DNA of 64,000 nucleotides from Shinisaurus crocodilurus (GCA_021292165.1 CM037880.1:145370099-145434098); one strand, 5' to 3'; positions 41,848 to 53,894 are shown, counted from the stretch's first letter. Notes: generated from the letters alone by a model not told the origin. Numbers and translations: made by a program.

Positions 41848-42169
41848 ACTAGGTTCAGACAACATGATAACCTACACTCAAGGATTGAGTATGGGTTGTT
41901 GTTGAACTGTGGGTTGTTGTTGAAACATGGGTTATCATGTTTTCTGAACCCAGCTGCACTAACAAGCCACAAATGACCCATGAAGAGGACCCATGGTTTG
42001 TTGTTGGATTGGAAACTGTGGGTTGTTCACCATGGGTTGTTATTTCAGCTGGATTCAGACAACATGATAATCCATGTTGTTCAGCAACAACCCATGGTTC
42101 AACAATAACCCACACTCAACCCATACTCAACCCTTGAGTGTGGGTTATAATGTTGTCTGAACCCAGTCA
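41848..42169. mobile_element. Foldback hAT-like MITE, about 320 bp
   Basis: The outer ends GGTTCAGACAACATGATAAC and TATAATGTTGTCTGAACCC are inverted, followed inward by ACTCAAGGATTGAGTATGGG and CCATACTCAACCCTTGAGTG. Each half also contains its own GTTCAGACAACATGATAA or TTATCATGTTTTCTGAAC pair, so the element is a palindrome made of palindromes. A truncated relative is at 52795-52985. No convincing target duplication. Confidence 0.85.
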
Positions 42170-43255
42170 GTTGGATCCTCAAGGTGCCTCATACTCACCT
42201 CAAAGAAGAGGGTGGCACAGTGTGGAAAGATCCCTCACTAGCCACTCCAGCATGAGATCAGACAGCAGTGGCATGACCAAACTGCCACCCTGGTTTCAGC
42301 TCCACTTTCAGAGTCACAATGCAACAGAAACCTCATAGATGAGTTGCAAAATAGCTCCACAACTGTCACAACAAAGAAGCACCAACCCTATGAGAATGCA
42401 CGTTATGCTTCACATGCTCTACAGTGGTGAATGGTGTCATATAGGAATGTCCACCCCATGTTTCCCACATCCTCTATTTATGATTCTGGGAACCAGTCTG
42501 TCCATGGTATCTTCTGCCAACAAGTACTATCCCTGATTGAAGACCCTATTTTGTATTCACCACCTCTCCAGTGCACTAAGGAGTCCTGTAATAAGCAATT
42601 AAGGGCATTTAATTTTACCAATTTGAAACTGGAAAACACAAGCTACTGGGGCGGTGAAGTTGCCAGAAGAGACATCAGGCCCTATGTTAGAATATTGGAT
42701 TCATCAACTGCTATATGTGCTAAGCCTGCAGATCGGATAATTACAGTTCTATCAATGAAAAGCGTGTTTATCAAATCCAAATTTGCTGCAGTAAGAAAAG
42801 CAGCTTAAGTACTAGTACACCAGAGATATTAGCGAAGAGCTTGATATTATAGAATAACCATCAAAGCAGTGAAACAAATGGGCAAATAAGAGTGAATAAG
42901 TATAATCTGAATATCCTTGCAGATGTTATCACTACAGTTACATGGATGTAAGTTGCACTGATTTAAAAATGGAACTTTCTTCAACAGTGTGTTTAGGAGC
43001 ACAATGTTAATAAATGATGCACTGCAAGGATATTGCGTCGCTTATGATTCCCTTACCTCATATCATAATTTTAAAGCACAAAGTCTTGTCTTAATGGACT
43101 CAGCTGCATGGTTACAATTCAACCATTTAAAGCTGCCTGATTAAGACTAAGTAAAAATTAAGATCGCCTTTAAAACTGAGTGATATGCACTTATTTTCAG
43201 GTAACGTAACACATGTTTATTTTTTTCACTGTTGCATTTTAATTGGTTTGTTTTT
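42170..43255. other. No recognised gene; 125-codon open frame
   Basis: An open frame of 125 codons (42431-42808, plus) lies in unique DNA. I see no known domain, membrane segment, splice site pair or repeat origin. Its composition is unremarkable and a chance frame is the simplest reading. Confidence 0.4.
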
Positions 43256-43645
43256 AAGAGTGTAGTCCAATGGGGGTGCCTGTAAGCCTCTGAACTTGGA
43301 GGATTACGGGCATCCTATGCAGGGCAGGAGGAGCACAGAGGCGATCCTCCTGCCCTGCAAATTGGCTAGATCACTGATTTTGGCTGTCTAGCTGCGGCAC
43401 TTCAGAGGGGGAGAGAAGGTGGCTGGAGTGCCGGCAGGATATGTCGTATCCTGGCAGGCCCGGTCTCCTCCCCTCTCCACCTCCTACCTCTTCACCCCTT
43501 CTCTGAGGTCAGTCTTATGACCTTGGAGACGCAATCGATGCAGTTCTTTCCACACCGGCTGTGAGGGGGATCTGAACATGGATCCCCAGCTCTGAGGTTG
43601 GAACTCTTTTCCGACACTGTTTAGGAGCCATAGGATCGCTCTGCC
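43256..43645 (+). mobile_element. Family D repeat, copy 3
   Basis: AGTGTAGTCCAATGGGGGTG, GAACTTGGAGGATTACGGGC, GGCAGGATATGTCGTATCC, GATCTGAACATGGATCCCC and ACACTGTTTAGGAGCCATAG are in the same order as copy 2. Copies 1 and 3 share the CACTGTTTAG word at the end opposite the TACGGGC block. Confidence 0.8.
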
Positions 43646-43654
43646 CATTATGTT

Positions 43655-43755
43655 TTAGTTAAGTTTTTGTTTTAATCTCTATTTTATTATTGTTAGCCAC
43701 CCTGAGTGCCATTTTTGGTGGAAAGACAGGGTATAACATTAATAAATATATAATG
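43655..43755 (+). mobile_element. L2-like LINE 3' tail fragment
   Basis: GTTTTTGTTTTAATCTCTAT, TTGTTAGCCACCCTGAGTGC and GGAAAGACAGGGTATAACAT with AATAAATATATAA resemble the T-rich 3' tail with a 'GCCACCCTGAG' block of squamate L2-like elements. Confidence 0.6.
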
Positions 43756-44521
43756 GGGGGGGGAGACATATTTTTCTTCTAATTAAATCTTACCAATTGA
43801 AAATCAACATTTTGATTATATTGACATTTCACATTCATGATCAACTTTCTCCATACGTTCAGTCATCTCTAGAATGTATGAATCTGCAGCTGCAGCTGAC
43901 AGAACTTAACACACACACACAGTGTCAGACATTGGCAAGCCAGCTGAGAATAGCTACAATCAGATGGATTTCATTTGCAAAAACCTGTTCTTTGAGTGTT
44001 ACAATCTGTGGCCTGAAAGTTAGGGGAAAGGTTCCATTCCCAAATGGGCCATTATGGCAAGATACAGGAAATAAATCCAAAAGTAAGTAATGCATTGTGA
44101 GAAAGAGGAGGAGCGTGGGCAAAAATAAAAATAAAACTGCTCTGTCCTCTAATGCAAAGCCTACAAGTAGTTCTCAATAATGAAGACATGCAAAGTAAGA
44201 AGGGCAGCTGCTGAAACTTATCCCCTGTCTTCCAGATCTCATACTTTCCTGTTCATCATGCTTCATTGGGAACCTGGCTGAGCTTCTCTCTGTGTGCAAT
44301 TCTGGCACAATATGTTTTTCTCTTCCTTTCTTTTTCTGACTTTACTTTTCTTTCACCCCTGTAAAACTCCTATGAAATGTTCTCCTCAGAGATGCTTTGT
44401 ATTTGGCATAATCCCATCTAAAAATAATAATTTTTATTTCATTTCTCAAGATTCCTTATGAAAAATTCAAAAGTGTAATAAACACATTTCATCCTCTTTA
44501 TTCCCACCAAGTTAACAGTGG
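43756..44521. other. No gene seen
   Basis: Unique AT-rich DNA with a short CA patch near 43909-43920. Confidence 0.4.
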
Positions 44522-45005
44522 GCTGGATTCAAACTTAGGGTACACTAGTGAAGTCAATGGGTTTGATTTCAAAGGGCCTACTCTAAGTATCGAATTGAAT
44601 TGAATATTTATTACGGTCATTGACCAGAACCAACAATAACATTAAAAACAAGGAAACAATCAATCAACAAAACATGCATTACTACTATACACCATTACAC
44701 CAGCATACATATCAAGTTCACAACAAAATTTTATATCAAAATTATAATAGTCAAGCAAGGCCAGAGTCAGAGGTTAAAAAGGTGCGGCATATTATGGCAG
44801 TCGTACAAAATTTAGCCACTCTATTAGTAATATGAGGAACCGTGTCAGCGAGTAACAGGGAAATATAGAATTTATCCGTTCTACCTGGGCAATTACATAG
44901 GATAGGAAGAATAAGCTCTTCACGAAGATCCCGGTAGAAGGGGCAATATAAAAGTACATGCCCCACTACTCTAAGTATCTGGATCCAACCCAATGTGTTT
45001 ACACA
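44522..45005. mobile_element. Palindromic repeat (TCAATGG family) split by a LINE
   Basis: 44522-44590 (GCTGGATTCAAACTTAGGGT, AAGTCAATGGGTTTGATTTC) and 44979-45005 (CTGGATCCAACCCA) together make one copy of the palindromic family at 26926-27055. The LINE fragment interrupts it at CTACTCTAAGTAT. Confidence 0.75.
44591..44965 (-). mobile_element. 5'-truncated LINE with 13-bp target duplication
   Basis: CTACTCTAAGTAT is repeated at 44578-44590 and 44966-44978. On the minus strand the insert encodes HVLLYCPFYRDLREELILP, then FYISLLLADTVPHIT and VAKFCTTAI, which looks like the C-terminal end of a LINE ORF2 with the H-x4-C half of a C-terminal zinc finger. It ends in a short TTCAA repeat rather than poly-A. 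Such a tail and a C-terminal CCHC finger suggest a clade such as R4/Dong, but I cannot fix the clade. It is a dead copy. Confidence 0.85.
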
Positions 45006-45048
45006 GCTAGGTATTCTGAGATTCACACATTACAAAACAACCCATTAG

Positions 45049-45130
45049 GTTGCAACCCTATACCTGGGAGTAAACCTATTGAACTGAATGGGATTTACTT
45101 CTGAGTCACCATGTATAGGATTGTACTGTT
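45049..45130. mobile_element. Short palindromic repeat (CCTATAC...GTATAGG)
   Basis: TGCAACCCTATACCTGGGAG and CATGTATAGGATTGTACTG are inverted ends around CTATTGAACTGAATGGGATT. Same family as 36405-36488. Confidence 0.8.
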
Positions 45131-45469
45131 AATTCACTACATTCTCTATTTTGTTTACACAATCAATTAATTAAAGGAATTAATGAGTGGAGGACCCCTT
45201 CACTAGAGGGCCCAAACTCACATATATCACCTTAGTTTAGGTAACTATGAAGATAAATAGAGTGACATCCTCAGATAAGATGAGACTGTATACCAGCCTT
45301 CCCCAACCAGGTACCCTCCGGAGTTTTTGGACTTCAGTCATGTTAATAATATATCAAACTTGTATTATCCATAGACTTCATCAACATGCTCCTACTTCCC
45401 TCCACAAAGTCATAAGCAAAATATTGAATGAAAGATTGACCTTAGAGCTATTCCACATGTTAATGAGTT
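45131..45469. other. Unique stretch with a MITE fragment at 45296-45345
   Basis: CCAGCCTTCCCCAACCAGGT, then ACCCTCCGG and TTTTGGACTTCAG, is one arm of the palindromic MITE family of 13138-13282. The rest is unique, and ATACC at 45470-45474 is the left target duplication of the LTR that follows. Confidence 0.55.
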
Positions 45470-45474
45470 ATACC

Positions 45475-46273
45475 TGTGAAGATGGGACATGGCGGAGGTT
45501 AAGCTAAGTTCCCCCTTCCCCTTCCTCTGGTTGATTTTGAATTATTTCACCCTTGTTCTCTTGCTCTTCTTTGGAATGCGTTGGGAGTCCTTGGGTAGCG
45601 TGAGATAGTTAGTGGCACCTGGGAGATAGCAAGTTATCTGCAGAGCTGTGTAGCAAGGCCAGAAGTTAATTGGGATGAAATCATGAGAAAGTGCCCACAG
45701 CTGGGAAAGGGCAGGGGGGGCTCCTTCAGAAGGCAGGAAGACGGGATTGGTGGAGGTTGGGCAGGAAAAAGGACCCTGGCTTTGGATAAAGGAGTTGGGT
45801 GGAGAAGGCACGGGGTTCTTCCTTCGGGCCTGGATGCTGTGGAAGTTCCATCATGGGCAGGTATGCCGGATTTGCAGGATAGCTGGGGAAGATAGGCCTG
45901 GTTTGGCTCGAGCAGTTCTTTGCAGACTTTTGGGGTTTGTTTTAGATATCCTTTTAGAGTCCCTTTTTATTCCCATCCCCCTTTCCTCACAACAACCTAC
46001 CTCACCCCCTTTTCCCTACCTTCTTTTTAGCCCTTTCTTATAAGGGATTATTTTTATGTATTGGACCATTGGAGACCCTACACTGCTTAATTCTTAATTT
46101 TTGTTTTAATAAAGTCTCCATCTTAAAATTGATGTGTGTTCCTTTCTTGGTCTGTAAGGCTGGGCTGCTACACCAAATTGGTGTAAAGGAACCAGGGAGG
46201 TGGGTGGCAGTTCAGGGGTAAACTGGTACTGTGGCCTACCTTGTAGGATGGGCGTAAGCAGCCGTCTTTCACA
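45475..46273 (+). mobile_element. Solo LTR, 799 bp, with 5-bp target duplication
   Basis: The segment starts TGTGAAGATGGGAC and ends CCGTCTTTCACA, so the termini TGTGAAGA and TCTTTCACA are short inverted repeats of the TG...CA type. ATACC is duplicated at 45470-45474 and 46274-46278. AATAAA lies at 46108-46113, and the interior lacks any gag, protease or polymerase coding. Five-base duplications are usual for Ty3/Gypsy and several endogenous retroviral lineages. The internal region was lost by recombination between the two LTRs. Confidence 0.9.
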
Positions 46274-46278
46274 ATACC

Positions 46279-46811
46279 TATATTGAATCATATTTGTAAT
46301 AACACTGAATTGAATTCTTGAATAAAAGACCGGTGCTAGAGGTGATACACAAGTTGCTCCTGTTCATCTTGAAAACTGTTTTGTTTTTTGTTTTTGGTGT
46401 GTGTGTGTGCTGAAGCACAACACTTTGGATTGTTTCCAGGTTTATGCAAGCGGAAGGCTGCTCATGCAACGGGGCTTTCTTGCTCCATGCACACACATAG
46501 CCCGCATGCCTCTTCTGAGTGTCAGAGGGCCTTCATGAAAGGGCTGTAGATGTAGCAAAGGGCTGCAGTGGGAAGAAAGAGTCACCAGAATTCAGGCAGA
46601 GGCAGCTTGCACAAGCAAACATAGATTAACATGTTATAAAATAATGGGCCAAGTAAGTTTTATTTTTTTCAGATTTCACTTGTGATTTCCAATGTAGTGT
46701 CGTATCAAATAAAGAGTATGGCCAAACAATAGGACATGAAATAAATGTTGGAAACCCATTTTTAGGAGCTGTATTTATCTCTGCATCATGCAGTGTGTAC
46801 AAAGGCAATTA
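46279..46811. other. No gene seen
   Basis: Unique sequence with a GT-rich patch near 46398-46410. Confidence 0.4.
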
Positions 46812-46905
46812 AGGGCACAATCCTATGCAAGTTTAGACAGAAAAAGGGCCTACAACTCCCATCATTCCCCCATGTCTAAACTTACATAGGATTGTACCTT
46901 AAGGC
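46812..46905. mobile_element. Foldback MITE, compact copy
   Basis: GGGCACAATCCTATGCAAGT and TTTAGACAG on the left mirror TGTCTAAACTTACATAGGAT and TGTACCTTAAGG on the right. The centre is CTACAACTCCCATCATTCCC. Family of 5004-5202. Confidence 0.85.
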
Positions 46906-49389
46906 TACTTTAGATTTTTCTGGTACAGAGTTATCATTCTTAATCATCAAGGTCCATTTATTAGAGTTACAGTTCCAGTGTTTACCACACCATGCACCAA
47001 AGGCTTGGGACCCTTATTGAAATACACAGCATAAGGTCATGCATCTGGAGACCAATGGAGCAATCCTAACCTCAGCTGGAAGCAGGAAGTGGCGCAAGTG
47101 CTGCTCCACTGGCGAAGACAGAGCTACACCAACAGGACAACACCTAAGCTGTAGCACATAAATGACCAACATCAGTGGTGGGCATGAAGATGCCACATCC
47201 AAAGTCCCATCATTTCCCTGGCATGCCCACAGAAACAGCAAGGCTCCACACAAGCCCTGAAGCTGGCATAGTTAATTGCCCAATGGGAGGGAAGAAGAAA
47301 ATGCTGCCCCATATGTCCTGCCCACAGAAAAAAACAGCAGGGCAATGGATGTGGTGGTTGCCCCACTAGCAAGTACACACACAGTAAATGAATGGTAGAA
47401 TTGTTCTGTAAGAAACAAGAAGCAAGCAACTGCAGTTCTCAGTGTACTTATTTATGGAGAGCAAGCCCCATTGACATCAACAACTTACTTCCTAGTAAAC
47501 ATGTTTAGGATCAGGAGGTGCAGAGCAAAAAGAGAACTAGGGATGATGGTCAACCACAAGAAGAACAAGAGCTACCAATATAAATTAAATGTAAAGAAGG
47601 TAAATGAAATTTCTGGTTGCATCCCGAATTCCATTCCAAGCAGGAACATTAAAATATTAATCATTTTATTAATATGAATATTAATAGAATGCATGAATTA
47701 GTATGTTGCATACTATGTCCAGTTCTTGTCACCTATCTTCAAGGAAGGTAAAAATTGTCCTAGGTGCAAAGATGAGGCACTAGGGGCAGAATCCAATTTT
47801 TGCATTTTGTTAAATGGTTACAAACTACACCTCGAATGGCCATTGGGAGCTTGGGGAATGAGTGAAGTATTGGATACAAAACACAACTAATTGCATTCAA
47901 ATAGAGTGAGCAGTGACTCACTACCTACATCTAAAGCATTCAGCCAATTAAAGCAGAAGGAAAAATAGCACTTCCTGGGCAATGTCCTGTTTTGTTTTGT
48001 TTTCTCTTCTTTAGGAAGTCCTATGCATCATTGCATAAATAGCAACTAATAAACATAATATGAAACAAGGCAGTGTTGTGATATTTTTCAGTAATTACTA
48101 TTTATCAGGAAGAGGAAGTGTGAAGTTGAATATCTCTATGTGGAAAAGATTGCTACCTATTTTCCTCAGGTCTTGTTATTTAGGAAAAATATTCAGCCAC
48201 ACGGAGGCTGAAAACTATCAGACCTTGTTTAGGCATAAAATCCTATCCTGAACACCTTGAACATTTTGTCTCTGCCACATTGTGCGCTCACATGTTATGA
48301 GGATTTTTTTAAAAATTTCCTTTGTAAGGCAATAAATCATGATAGGAAGGAAGAGTTTATTGTACATACCATTTCTAGACACACTCGTATTATTACATTG
48401 GAATGAACTATTTTTTAACGTAATAAACAAAAACTTAGCAGCATTAAAAGAATATAAAAACCATAAAAGTATAGTTCTATGCCATCTGTCAATGCCTTTT
48501 TAAACATTTTGAGCAGAACAGATATCTCCTCAGGCTAGGCATGCATCTTCCTACTTCACATACATACTCCAAGTGGCACGGCTTCCAGTCAAAACAAACA
48601 TTTGTTCAGTGAGTTTCCACTTTCATTTAACATAAAACAAAGTGAGGTTTGCAAATGCATGCTAATCCCAGTAGCACCCAGTCCACAAATACCACAGCAG
48701 CTTTGTAGCGGCAGATCAAATTGTACTACCAGTGTTTCAATGGCATCTAAAGCCATTCCTGTATACATAAATCCTTTACTCTGTCTAATTTTGATCAGGG
48801 TTGCCTGGCTGGGACAAAGAACAAGATGCTCTCCCCACCCACCCACCCACCCTATTCAACATACAGAAGCCAACTGGACTGGCAGTTGAATTTTACTTTA
48901 ACATTGGCAAAAGGACAGCATCATCCAATGTACCAAAGGGAAGCATGCTAACTTAGGGAGTGCAGGGCATGCCACATAGCACACACTACGCAGCCCCCTA
49001 ACAGAACAGCCAGGGGGCTCAGAATGGTGGGGCACTACTGGTGCCCCCCCCCACACACACACACAGAGACCAGCACCCACCTCCTGAAGTGGCTATACCA
49101 CTTGGCCTAACAGTAGGGCCAGCCCCAATTTGGAATGCATATAAAAACAATTATCTGGTTATACAATTATACAAAGCACATTGAGTATAAGGGTGGAGTC
49201 TGAAGCGATGGCTCTTGTAGTTACCATTTGCCTGAGTGCATGTTGGACTCACAGTTGCCTGGCAGAAATGAAATTTTATAAGTTTGCTAGGAGAGGATGA
49301 GCTGTGATTGTGGCATATGTCTCTGAGTCTGACATGACAGAGTGGTATTCAGGCAACTATTCATAACAAGAAAAAGTCATCCCATATTG
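46906..49389. other. Unique stretch, no gene
   Basis: About 2.5 kb. 47056-47370 has the look of an old DNA transposon (AGCAATCCTAACCTCAGC start), but no inverted end was found. CCCACCCACCCACC lies at 48836-48850 and a CA run at 49051-49066. Confidence 0.4.
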
Positions 49390-49525
49390 CAGGGGTGGGC
49401 AGAAAGTAGAACTCCAGATGTTTGGAACTTTAACTCCCAGCATTCATGAACATTGGCCATGCTGGTAGGAGTGTCTGGGAGTTGAAGTTCCAAACATCTG
49501 TAGATCTACCTTCTGCCTATCCCTG
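49390..49525. mobile_element. 136-bp hAT MITE with 8-bp target duplication
   Basis: It starts CAGGGGTGGGCAGAAAGTAG and ends CTACCTTCTGCCTATCCCTG. The flanks CCATATTG (49382-49389) and CTATATTG (49526-49533) differ at one base. The interior pairs CCAGATGTTTGGAACTTTAA with AAGTTCCAAACATCTG. Same family as 6199-6324. Confidence 0.92.
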
Positions 49526-49533
49526 CTATATTG

Positions 49534-50221
49534 GAGAGTCCCTTCCAATCTGATATCACCTAAAATGGTTAACTGAACCCATCTTTAGACATTTAGGTAT
49601 TCATATTTAAAGGGTAGGAGGAAAAGATATAATTTTGATGGATGTGTTGTGTATGATAGCATTTCTAACTAACCATCTTAATGCCACTGAATGGAAAGAG
49701 TATAATAAATCAGCAATCTTGTATCTTATTCCTGCAGTACTATTCTGGTTTTATCTCACAGGTTTGTGAATACTGTCTAATTCTTAGCCTCCTTCCTCAG
49801 CAGTGGGAGTCTTAAATATTCAAGGTCTAACCTGTCACCATGTTATTAAGCCTCTGAGGCCAAATTTACACTATCATCTTTTACATGTCAAAGCTAGCAG
49901 GTTTACAAGAACTGACCTGGTCTTGTGAATGGTTCAGTGTGCATCCAATTGCAACTCAAGAAGCTGGAAAACATCTTTGAAAACTGGGTTGGCCAGGGCA
50001 TGTGGAGTTGCAAGTTGGACACATATTCACAGGCAAATCAGCTGAAAGATATGTCAACTAGTTTTGACTGCAAAATGTAAAAACAAAAAAAACCCCTAAA
50101 ACACCTTGTGTGAATTTATTTGACATGATTTTTAGGCTGCCTTTAAGGATAGCATCACACCATTCTTTGTGCATTCCTAATCATGGTTTGTGTTAATTTT
50201 ATCAAAGCAATGCTACATAGG

Positions 50222-50264
<43 letters not shown>

Positions 50265-51690
50265 CTGTTTCTTTATTTATACTCACTACAAACTATGTAA
50301 ACCAGCCAATCAAATGATAGATGCTCCCATTTCCCATCATAATTAGCTAAATATTCTTTTACTTAAACAAGCTCTCATTTTGTTATAGACACAGTATAAT
50401 AGATCCATTAACATGGTCTATCAGAGGCCAGGGATCTTTTATTTATGAGTGCAAGTACAAATGGTAACTATTTTTTATATGTATTTTTCTTCTTCATACC
50501 CTACACTGTGTAATGGCTTGGCTCCAAACAGTAATCACACAATGGGTGCCTTTTCTTCTTTCCTGACCTACCACACTGCACATGATTTAATCCATTGTTT
50601 TGGATGTTGCTGATGATTTATTGTACAAAAAATGTAAATGATCTGGATGGCAGATGTTTTATATTTTCTGACCATTCATTTTCAGTGGGAATGTAATTAA
50701 AATTTATGAAGTGTATCTGCTGAATTGCATTGGCAATTGATGATCTCTTCCAGTCCTGTCTGTCTGGAGATGATGAGCGATTGTGGACAGTGAGATGTGT
50801 TGACAAGGACAGAAACAGACGTGATGTTACTGTCAGGAGTGAGGCTACCTGAGAAAAGGGCTGTGTGTATTTTTCCCTTACTTTTTCCCACAGGAAGAAG
50901 GTGGCAACTAGAGCTGTCTTTCTTCTTGCTAGACAGAGTACAAAGCCCCGTCGTTCTCCTGAAAGCTGTCACTCTTCACAAGTACAATCTCTGTCTCCCT
51001 CAGCAATAGGCATCTGGAAAGCAAGATATCATTTACAGCAGCCCATGTCAGGGATATTAATTAAATTCCTGATGGCCACCCAGAAAAGTTAATGAGTGTA
51101 GATTTCACAACATCCCAACTCATAAAGCTACACGTTTAACCCTTTAAGTGCTAATTTCAGCCTTGTTCCAAGTGGGAGGAAGAAAGATAGGGAGAGATGG
51201 TATCGGGAAGAACCTGATGAGAGAAACATATCAGAAGGGATTTCCAGTCAACCTAAGGAGCGCTCACTCTGTGGCCAGCTGAATGGTCTATAACAGGGTT
51301 AGGTCTGAGTGAAACCTTTATGTATAATGCCAGCTGGCAGTGATAGTGGTATTCAAAGGTGAAATCCAGATAATATTTACAAGTGACCCCCAATGTTCAC
51401 TGAATTTGAGGAACTCAGATTCAATATGCCAAGAATCAGGTTTTAGTAGAGGCCTTACAGGCTACATTGCTTTTTGTAACATAATTAAAACTAAACTCAG
51501 AACCTGGGATCTGCTTTTGGACCATGGGCAGGATGTGTGGCTGAGAAAGTTGAAACATCAATGACAAGGTCAGATAGACTACAAAATACACTACTGGAAG
51601 AGACAAATTTCAGAGAGAGGATAGAATTTTATCAAGAGAAATGAAGGTGGCGTGACAGACCTCCTGTTGCCCATTGGGTCCACACTCAGG
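49534..51690. other. Unique stretch, no gene
   Basis: About 2.1 kb with a GA run at 50227-50260. Part of it (about 50600-51120) is unusually free of repeats and contains GATATTAATTAAATTCCTGA. No exon is apparent. Confidence 0.4.
50227..50260 (+). repeat. (AG)n microsatellite
   Basis: About 17 AG dinucleotides. Confidence 0.97.
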
Positions 51691-51861
51691 GCCTATCTAT
51701 CTATCTATCTATCTATCTATCTGTATCCTGCCTTTTCCCCCAACACTGGGACCCAAGGCAGTTCACAACCTTTAAAACTCATACAATTAAAACAGAAATA
51801 GAAAAAAACAAAAGTTAAAAATAGAATTAAATCATCAATAATATTAAAAATTATATATCTA

Positions 51862-51894
<33 letters not shown>

Positions 51895-52465
51895 GGCATT
51901 AAAAACAGTACAATATACATAATATAAAATGTAGAGAAAAATATAGCATTCCATTGCATCACAGGCTAGTCCCAAATGCCTGCCAGAACAGGAAGATCTT
52001 TGCCTGCCTCCAGAAGCTTACCAGTGAGGGCGCCACTCTAGCCACCCTGGGGAGGGAATTCCAAAGCACTGGGGCAGCCACTGAGAAGGTCGTGTTCCCA
52101 CCAGGCGTGCCTGTGATGGTGGTGGAACTGAGAGAAGGGCCTCCCCTGAAGATCTCAAAGTGTGGGCAGGCTCATAGGGGAGAATACAGGCTTTCAGATA
52201 ACCTGGACCCGAGCCGTACAGAGCTTTATAGGTCATAACCAGCACTTTGAATTGTGCCCGGAAACAGACTGGGAGCCAGTGAAGCTGTTGTAACAGAGGA
52301 GTTGTGTGCTCCCTGTAACCAGCCCCAGTCAGTAGTCTGGCAGCAGCTCTTTGAACCAGCTGAAGTTTCCGAACACGCTTCAAAGGCAGCCCCACATAGA
52401 GCGTGTTACAGTAATCCAGATGGGATGTAACTAAGGCATGTGTCACTGTAGCCAAATCAAACATA
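51691..52465 (-). mobile_element. L2-like LINE: ORF2 C-terminus and 3' tail
   Basis: On the minus strand the ORF2 end reads ATVTHALVTSHLDYCNTLYV, then GLPLKRVRKLQLVQRAAARL, LHWLPVCFRAQFKVLV and MTYKALYGSGPGYL. After a frameshift the other frame gives FSVAAPVLWNSLPRVARVAP. This is the region beyond the reverse transcriptase palm in L2-clade elements. Two TATC/ATCT microsatellites (51693-51722, 51858-51894) sit in the 3' tail. The open frame continues upstream to 52764 into unrelated sequence, so only the C-terminal part is LINE. It is truncated and frameshifted. Confidence 0.88.
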
Positions 52466-52794
52466 ATGTTCATTGTATGGATGCGATCAACATGTATGAT
52501 TTCTGTAATGTAAATAGCAGCTGTGTGACAGAGGGGCCCTGAGTAGCACAGGGATGGTGAGGTGAGGATGGAAAGTTTAACCCTTTTCTCCCCTGCTGTA
52601 GTACCAATGGAAATCACCGTTCTGCCAAAGCTGTTCTTGGCATTGGAAGAGATGCCTTCACTGGCATTCATGGAGGTTTCCTTCCCAATACGAAGAGAAG
52701 CTTTGAATAAGATTTTTGTCAGGACTATGGCAGGCAGAAAGTGCTTAATTCTGCCTTCCCACACTATTTACATTACAAAAAACATGTGCTTATT
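52466..52794. other. No gene seen
   Basis: Unique DNA that happens to extend the LINE reading frame (minus strand) by about 100 codons. No family resemblance in that part. Confidence 0.5.
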
Positions 52795-52985
52795 CATGAC
52801 AACCCACACTCAAGGGTTGAGTATGTGTTGGATTGTCATTGAACTGTGGGTTATTGTTGAAACATGGATTATTGTGTTGTCTGAACCCAGCTACACCAAC
52901 AAGCCATGTCTTGTTAACCACGAACAACCCACGAAGAGAACCCATGGCTTGTTGGGTTGTGAACTGCGTTAGTTGTTCACCATGC
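52795..52985. mobile_element. Foldback MITE (AACAACCC family), truncated
   Basis: ACACTCAAGGGTTGAGTATG, GAACTGTGGGTTATTGTTGA and GTTGTCTGAACCCAGCTACA match the left half and middle of 41848-42169 in the same order. The right half is missing after GTTGTTCACCATG, which the longer copy also contains. Confidence 0.85.
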
Positions 52986-53074
52986 AGATGATAGTGGGAT
53001 AAAAGGTATGAATGTGCACCCCATCAGCAACACTGGTATTATGATACCACCTTCAACTCTCTCTCTTTTCAAGC

Positions 53075-53230
53075 TATTTTGTTTCCAATGACTAGTCCCA
53101 ATTAACACCCTGGTAGCTGAATTTTGTGCTAACTGCAGTTTCTGAGCCATCTTCAAGGGCAGCCCCACATACAGGATGTTATACTTCAACTGGGAAATTA
53201 TCACAGCATGGATAACTGTGGCTAGACTGT
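53075..53230 (-). mobile_element. L2-like LINE ORF2 fragment
   Basis: The minus strand reads ATVIHAVIISQLKYNILYVG, then LPLKMAQKLQLAQNSATRVL, homologous to the fragment at 51691-52465 with more divergence. 5' and 3' truncated. Confidence 0.85.
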
Positions 53231-53446
53231 CTGTGTGTGTATGGCTGCATTCTACAACTTATTAAGTAATTTCTATTCAACCATTTCCTTCTGCAGAATT
53301 ACTCTGCCCAAAGAAGTTTGAGAAAATGCAGCTTTATAACACTGAATGTCAAGGCTTCAGTCATCTAACCCAGTTTCCTAACAGCTGCCATAATGCAGGA
53401 CTTAGCTGTATGTATTTATTGACAGCCAGGAATTCATAAACTGCAT

Positions 53447-53480
<34 letters not shown>

Positions 53481-53894
53481 TTCCTTGGTTTCTACCATTA
53501 GGGATAAGACAATTATATATTATAGCCCTCAAAGAAACATCTCACAAGCCTTGTCCCTCTAGTAACAATCAAGCTTAACCCCACATTTATAATAGCAAGC
53601 CAAGGACTAAAGGGGGGGGGGCTCTGCTCCACTTGCCTCCCACTATGTGTCATAGTAGCTACAACAGCACAAACTAGTCTTAGTAAGATCACATCAAAAT
53701 GAATACACAGGACTGATCTGCCAGGTCACGGTCTTCAAACACAGAACAGGCATATTCACATGTAACGCTAAACATGGTGTAACACTGTGTGCAGGAGCTT
53801 GAATGAAATGAGACCAAGTGAAGCTTGCACAGTTATCTCCCCTCTCTGCTGCCGTGTGGCCAGGAGAAGGACTTCAGCAGAGTTAGTTTCACTT
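53231..53894. other. No gene seen
   Basis: Unique DNA with a CA run at 53451-53477 and a G run at 53613-53621. Confidence 0.4.

Noticed and set aside
42431..42808. 125-codon open frame as a novel gene
   Set aside because: No domain, no splice or promoter context and no codon signal I can judge. A chance frame is likely in 64 kb read in six frames.
52018..52764. 248-codon minus-strand open frame as a host gene
   Set aside because: Its C-terminal part is LINE ORF2 (LDYCNTLYVGLP, LHWLP motifs) and the N-terminal 100 codons are unrelated read-through.
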